64,000 nucleotides of DNA from Liolophura sinensis. Lineage: Eukaryota; Mollusca; Polyplacophora; Chitonida; Chitonidae. Location: assembly GCF_032854445.1 (NCBI RefSeq), contig NC_088295.1, positions 37,046,510-37,110,509 of the forward strand, read 5' to 3'. Both the position numbers and the translations under genes were made by a program. Within the stretch, counting starts at the first letter, position 1. Each line of letters starts with the position of its first letter. Shown here piece after piece: positions 60,101 through 64,000 of the stretch. The notes beneath the pieces are model-generated. The model did no database searches. It was not told the origin of the DNA and saw only the letters and a list, made by a program, of their open reading frames with translations.

Positions 60101-63100
60101 TAGTACCTACTCTAGACTGATATGGCCAAATTTGTTTGCTCTTAAAACTCTTAATTAACTCTTCATCAACTCTCAACTCTTCATTACTCTTCATTGTTCA
60201 ACAAGCCATTCAAAATTTTATGGTTACAATAATTTCATTTCTTGCATTGGTTCATACAATATGGCTGCAATATTGCTAAAGTGGTGATGGGCAATAATCA
60301 TTCATTCATTGGCTCATGTTGCCATTCATTGGCTCATGTTGCCATTCACTGGCTCATGTTGCCATTCATTGGCTCATGTTGCCATTCACTGGCTCATGTT
60401 GCCATTCACTGGCTCATGTTGCCATTCACTGACAACCCAACCTCCAATATCCGTTTTCATTGCATTCATAGTCTCTACAATCGTACAATCACTGGCTGAC
60501 CTGCATGTAGCTTATTAAATCACTCTAACTGGTAACTGCAGATGAAGTCATATCTGAAAAAGCTGTTTTTATCTCCTAAGAAGAGGGATGGGATGCTTAT
60601 TTATCCACTTACACTATATTTTATAAACTTTTAAACAATAGGGCGTATTTATACTGTCAAGGGACACAACTCTTCCCAGTCAAGTTGTATAATTCCCTTA
60701 TAGAGGCCTTACCAGTTCTCTCATAACATTGTATAGCCAGTCTCTAGCACGGCCTGGGAAATCCAACATCTCCATATCAGGACAGGGGGACAGTTCTGAT
60801 AAACAAAACATTTGACAAAATCAGCAACAAGCATTAAAATATTTGGGTAAAGATCCTAACTGGCTGGCCAGAGTTTAAATTTGCTGGTTTCTTTGATTAA
60901 TGTTAAAATTCAGCTGACACTGTTACACCTGCAGCATTATGTGTACATCAAGAGGTTTGCGCAAGGTGAAGATCAGGGGGCAACTTTCACAAAACTGCAG
61001 AAATAAGTCTTTTGTAACCTTTCTTGTAAATGACGTCGCCTTATTGCGCTATAACCTAGGCAATGTCTTTTACAAAAAAATTTACGAAAAATGTGACTTA
61101 CGAAGTTGTGTGAAGATGACCAAATGCGTTACTCTGGGCAATCTGGCTCCCTCTACCCATAAACCTGAGTGCTATCATAACTATGAAATATTCTTGCTTA
61201 CAGTGGTTTAAAACACCAATCATTCATAATTTGATAAGAAAAGAATACTATCACATACGCATATACAGCATGATTTTGTCACAGAATAAATCTGCTTTTT
61301 GATAGCTTTCATATTTCAAAGATCTTGAAATCAATAGGATTACATTACATGTTTGTGATAAATCATGTTTTTAACCCTTTACAAATGACATATTATTTTC
61401 AATCAAGGCATCAAAATCTCACACAAAATCAAGTGAAGTTGAAGGGGAGATAACTCCGGACTCACTTTTACACTCTCCATAATAATCCAACTGAATTTTG
61501 CCATGTCTTGGATGTCGGCATTCTGGCAGCTTCTTACGACACAAACAGTGTTCCCTGTCCATGTGACACTCAGAATCAAATGTGATATTTTTGTTACTGC
61601 ACACCTGTTGTCCCAACGGAGAAAGAAAAATTTATCACCACATAGATGGTAAATCAATATGGGTTCTTGGCATATCTAGCTTGACAAATTTTAGAAAAGT
61701 CAAAAATTTTTCCAAATGAACAGCTGTACAACAAAAATACCTATGTTCAATACAAATGTACGTGTCAAAATTCTTGTACCTCAACAACACATCCGAACCA
61801 TAAATGTCTCAAATTCCAACCACGTGTGTATTTCATTTACTGGTATTTATCGTCGTACAAGAAGTTTTCATGTGTAAGACAACATCATTTCTAATTTTCT
61901 TGATGTCACTACACTGCACCCTGCATTGCTTTATGTATTCATTTTCTCAGTATCATGTTATACCTCAACCAATCATCAAAACATTCTGATCATAAATACC
62001 AAACCTCAAATACTGTATTTCAGTTGAACATTAAATTCTTCAAATGGCAAATTTTGCTTGACGCTGATTAATTCATTTAATTTTGGGAACTTTTATTAAT
62101 TTCCTAAGAGAAAACTTTAGTTTGTGCAATAAAAGAATCAGTTTACGATCCTTCTGTGCTTCTGAACTTACATTTTACAGACCGAACTTTAGGTGAAATA
62201 CAGAACAGTTCTCAAATCCCAACTTTATGCTTCCATGTATAAGCTATGGAAAACAATTTCTTATAAGAAACTCTCAAAATAAATTATATGAGATCTCACC
62301 AAAGAAATTTACAAGACTTTAAATGACCAAGAAAAAAGTTGGGGAAATAAATCTCATGTATATTTTCTTACAAATTCTCATGTGAGACCTTATATGGGAT
62401 CATCCTTGATCTTGTATGACACTTGTTAGCAGGGCCATTTGATGTTCAGATTTCACACTAAACTCCTGTGGTACCCACCATAAGTCTGCGGTCCCCGGGC
62501 ATAGGGCACTCCTGTCTGCACAGACATACAGCGAGGCCGTCCTTGTCTACATCACACATTTCACCACGGTTACAACACTTTGTATCACATGGATCTAAAA
62601 CAATTAAGCAGATCAAATAGAAACTTGTAGAATCTTATCACATATCACTGGTTAGAGTACAGGGGCCACTTTCACAAAACTTCATTCATCAATTTTTCAT
62701 GACTTTTCTTGTAAATGACGTCGTCTTATGGCATTATAACCCAGATGTCTTTTATGAAAATAATTATGACTTGGAAAGTTTTGTGAAAGTGGCCCCAGTC
62801 CTTTACTAGCCTACTGAAATGTTATGGATTTGTTGTTCTAGTACAGTTTCTTGGATCATTTATTTATTTCTTTCATTAAAGGTTTGTGCCTTGCTCAAGA
62901 ATATTTCAGCTATACAACAGCGGTCAGTATTATGCTGGGAAGAAACCATGCAGAGCAGTTTCTTTTGTCTTCCTATCCCAAGATGTATAATAGTAGATAT
63001 AGCATTTGGGACTATCTCATGCATGTTCAATTCCAGGTCTGCAGAAATAATCAATACAAAATCTTTAATAATTTACGGATATTCTCCTTTGCAGGCATCT

Positions 63101-63698
63101 TGACAGAATTTATAGCTCATATAGATAATAATGCTAGTGATGTAAACCAAGAATTTGTAATCTACTTCAGTCTATTTTCACCTTGGGGAGAAATTCTTCT
63201 CCTGCTCTCATGCCTAAAGTCTATTTGTTCACATAAACTACTTATTCCGACATTAAATACAATGTTTGACACAACATAAAAATTTGTGATGACTTATATT
63301 TAGGTGGTTCAAAATGTCACCAAAGTGTTCAAATCTTTCACTGCATTTTATCCAGTGGAAGAAATCTAGGTATATATTGATTACAAAATATTTATTTCAG
63401 TGGTCTTTCTACTGACATTTATTTATCATTTTCTTTTTGCTTTCCTTTCACTTTATGTATCTACTCCTAACTGCTACATGTCGATAAACTATGACTTGTA
63501 TAAACTTTATACATCGATGCATCTAGGAAAATTTAATTAATTCTTTTTTTGAACTTGCCTTCGTGTAGTTCATAAATTTCTATTTCCTATCACAACACTG
63601 GGGAAAAGAATGTTCAGGTATAGATCCAATCACTTATATTGTGACATAACGACTAAAACCTTACTTTTCAGTTCAGCTTTTTCATTTGTATCAGACTC
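54164..63698 (-). CDS. SPARC: SPARC/osteonectin (5' end outside or unresolved)
   Basis: Minus-strand exons: 63698-63665 (acidic ESDTNEKAELK), 62594-62479 and 61604-61466 (follistatin-like/Kazal module), 60795-60713 (FPGRARDWLYNVMREL), 59371-59253 (VLWKFCELDKTPHD, first EF-hand), 55695-55547 (MEHCLMPFLRSCDKNNDRR; second EF-hand, DKNNDRRISLVE) and 54219-54164 (GKISNICLDIHRKAGRRT, TAA). All phases fit. SPARC is a secreted calcium- and collagen-binding matricellular protein of basement membranes. The Kazal part has the extra Cys pair (REHCLCRKKLPEC) that I recall from C. elegans SPARC and that vertebrates lack. The tail GIEKGKISNIC resembles the nematode ending GLKEGEIQERC, which supports the chosen last exon. 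The signal-peptide exon is not found and probably lies beyond 64000. The gene converges on G3BP. Confidence 0.95.
54845..54970 (+). repeat. SINE family A, 3' fragment in SPARC intron
   Basis: 'cctgtggaaagtcatgggtt', 'tccccctaacataatgctca' and the tail 'ggtgaaatattcttgagtac...aactccaatcaaat'. 5' truncated. Confidence 0.7.
55065..55412 (-). repeat. SINE family B, nearly full length
   Basis: On the minus strand it starts GGTCCCGATAGCAGAGTTGG then TAGAGCGTCCGC (tRNA-like A-box region), with 'ggtcagtccctgattgagtc' as a B-box-like part. It ends with 'acgttaaaccccaatcactc'. It lies about 135 bp beyond the donor of SPARC exon 55547-55695. Confidence 0.8.
55718..55874. repeat. 57-bp tandem repeat, about 3 copies, beside a SPARC splice acceptor
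   Basis: Unit 'gggatgagggtgggtacaaa' then 'ctcacatagacacagttacc' then 'tacaccactggctaaca' (57 bp). The array starts about 22 bp upstream of the acceptor of exon 55695-55547, so it is likely to overlap the branch-point region. Confidence 0.9.
56236..58520. repeat. 32-bp minisatellite (about 71 units) in SPARC intron
   Basis: Unit 'catatgttgtacatttacaa' then 'atggccacacca' (32 bp). Positions 13-16 vary between attt, atgt, acgt and acac types, and the last part between cctcacca and ccacacca. The variant order is repeated 928 bp (29 units) further on: 'ttgaagacgt' at 57081 and 58009, 'ttgtacatat' at 57401 and 58329. Because 32 is not a multiple of 3 and the unit lacks stops in all plus frames, very long false frames run through it (up to 668 codons). 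Confidence 0.97.
58560..58665 (+). repeat. SINE family A, 3' fragment after the 32-bp array
   Basis: 'ttcctcccaccataatgctg', 'gctgccgttgtataagtgta' and the tail 'gagtccggcgtaaaacacca'. It starts close to the end of the minisatellite. Confidence 0.8.
58735..58870. repeat. Dispersed repeat family C, copy 3
   Basis: 'gttttatggacagagtatat...gtaaaccactgacctttggc...gatggaagtcaactgg' matches copies near 3635 and 16310. Parts of it ('aactttctcacatgtgacat') also occur near 52920. Confidence 0.5.
60299..60432. repeat. 20-bp tandem repeat, 7 copies
   Basis: Unit 'ggctcatgttgccattcatt' or '...cattcact' (20 bp), almost perfect, in the SPARC intron between 59371 and 60713. Frames through it read HSLAHVAIHWLMLPF-like and are not coding. 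Confidence 0.92.
60976..61121. mobile_element. MITE-like element, degenerate
   Basis: Left end GGGGGCAACTTTCACAAAAC; right end '...acgaagttgtgtgaagatgacc' is the decayed inverted repeat. The inside shares 'cttgtaaatgacgtcg' and 'ctataaccta' with the element at 62662-62796. In a SPARC intron. Confidence 0.7.
62662..62796. mobile_element. MITE-like element with perfect 21-bp terminal inverted repeats
   Basis: Left end GGGGCCACTTTCACAAAACT (continues T) and the right end is its exact reverse complement over 21 bp; 135 bp in all, no coding capacity. It shares internal sequence with 60976-61121. It lies in the SPARC intron next to the follistatin exon. Confidence 0.9.
62855..62960 (-). repeat. 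SINE family A, fragment
   Basis: 'catttatttatttctttcat', 'gctcaagaatatttcagcta' and 'tattatgctgggaagaaacc' match the 3' part of family A on the minus strand. Confidence 0.65.
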
Positions 63699-64000
63699 CT
63701 GAATAAAAAGAAACAAAGACTTTTAAGGCAATATTGAACTAATTTCTATGAGTGTTTTTACTTCATCTTCTTTGTAAATGGCAACACATGTAATTAAGTC
63801 ACATATAACATATATGTACATACATATGCAAGTACCCATAAATAATAATAGATCAATCTGTAAAAGTGGAAAAAACATTATTAGATAAAGTCTTATGCTA
63901 AATCAATTATATTTATTCATGCTTACCATAAATGTCCTGTGCATCATTATAACTATTACACAGAGTAGTCATGGTAAAAGAAATTAACACTTACAGCAAA
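63699..64000. other. SPARC 5' intron; possible small exon unresolved
   Basis: A short segment 63924-63950 on the minus strand is bordered by 'gtaatag' and 'gtaagc' and could be a 27-nt exon. Only one of its three frames joins the next SPARC exon, and it gives a sequence without SPARC character, so it is not called. Confidence 0.3.

Noticed and set aside
63924-63950. Possible 27-nt SPARC exon
   Set aside because: Only one frame fits the downstream phase and it reads without SPARC character. The true upstream exon probably lies outside the window.

Overview
This window is eukaryotic and most likely from a mollusc or another lophotrochozoan. The evidence is spliced genes with GT/AG introns, an AT-rich background crowded with minisatellites, tRNA-derived SINEs of a type familiar from mollusc genomes, and two genes of the temptin family, best known as Aplysia water-borne pheromone proteins. 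I see no viral, retroviral or bacterial gene content. All assignments are by eye; no database search was run.

Layout. 0-15 kb: two tandem temptin-like genes (minus strand, three exons each, CDS spans 2128-4763 and 8390-11661), each with its own TATA promoter, a histidine-rich tail, and an upstream ~30-bp minisatellite that was duplicated with the gene. 15-21 kb: a small unrecognised minus-strand gene (first exon at 21147) with two alternative terminal exons that both fit the same splice phase. 21.6-34.8 kb: two arrays of one 53-bp minisatellite in opposite orientation, enclosing a seven-exon gene of unknown function with a cysteine/histidine finger-like N-terminus (26514-30849, plus strand). 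40.6-47.8 kb: a plus-strand G3BP orthologue (NTF2-like domain, acidic middle, RRM, RGG tail). Its RRM half reads cleanly, but its NTF2 half carries several one-base length changes. One of its introns holds two copies of a 106-nt sequence with all the marks of a box C/D snoRNA. 54.2-63.7 kb: a minus-strand SPARC/osteonectin orthologue (follistatin/Kazal module plus EF-hand domain). One intron is filled by a 2.3-kb array of a 32-bp repeat that keeps long false reading frames open on the plus strand.

G3BP next to SPARC is notable because human G3BP1 and SPARC lie close together at 5q33.1, and G3BP2 and SPARCL1 are both on 4q21-22. The linkage probably predates the protostome/deuterostome split. 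The rest of the window is introns and intergenic DNA with SINEs of two families, MITE-like elements with 'GGGCC...TTTCACAAA' ends, and many local tandem repeats.
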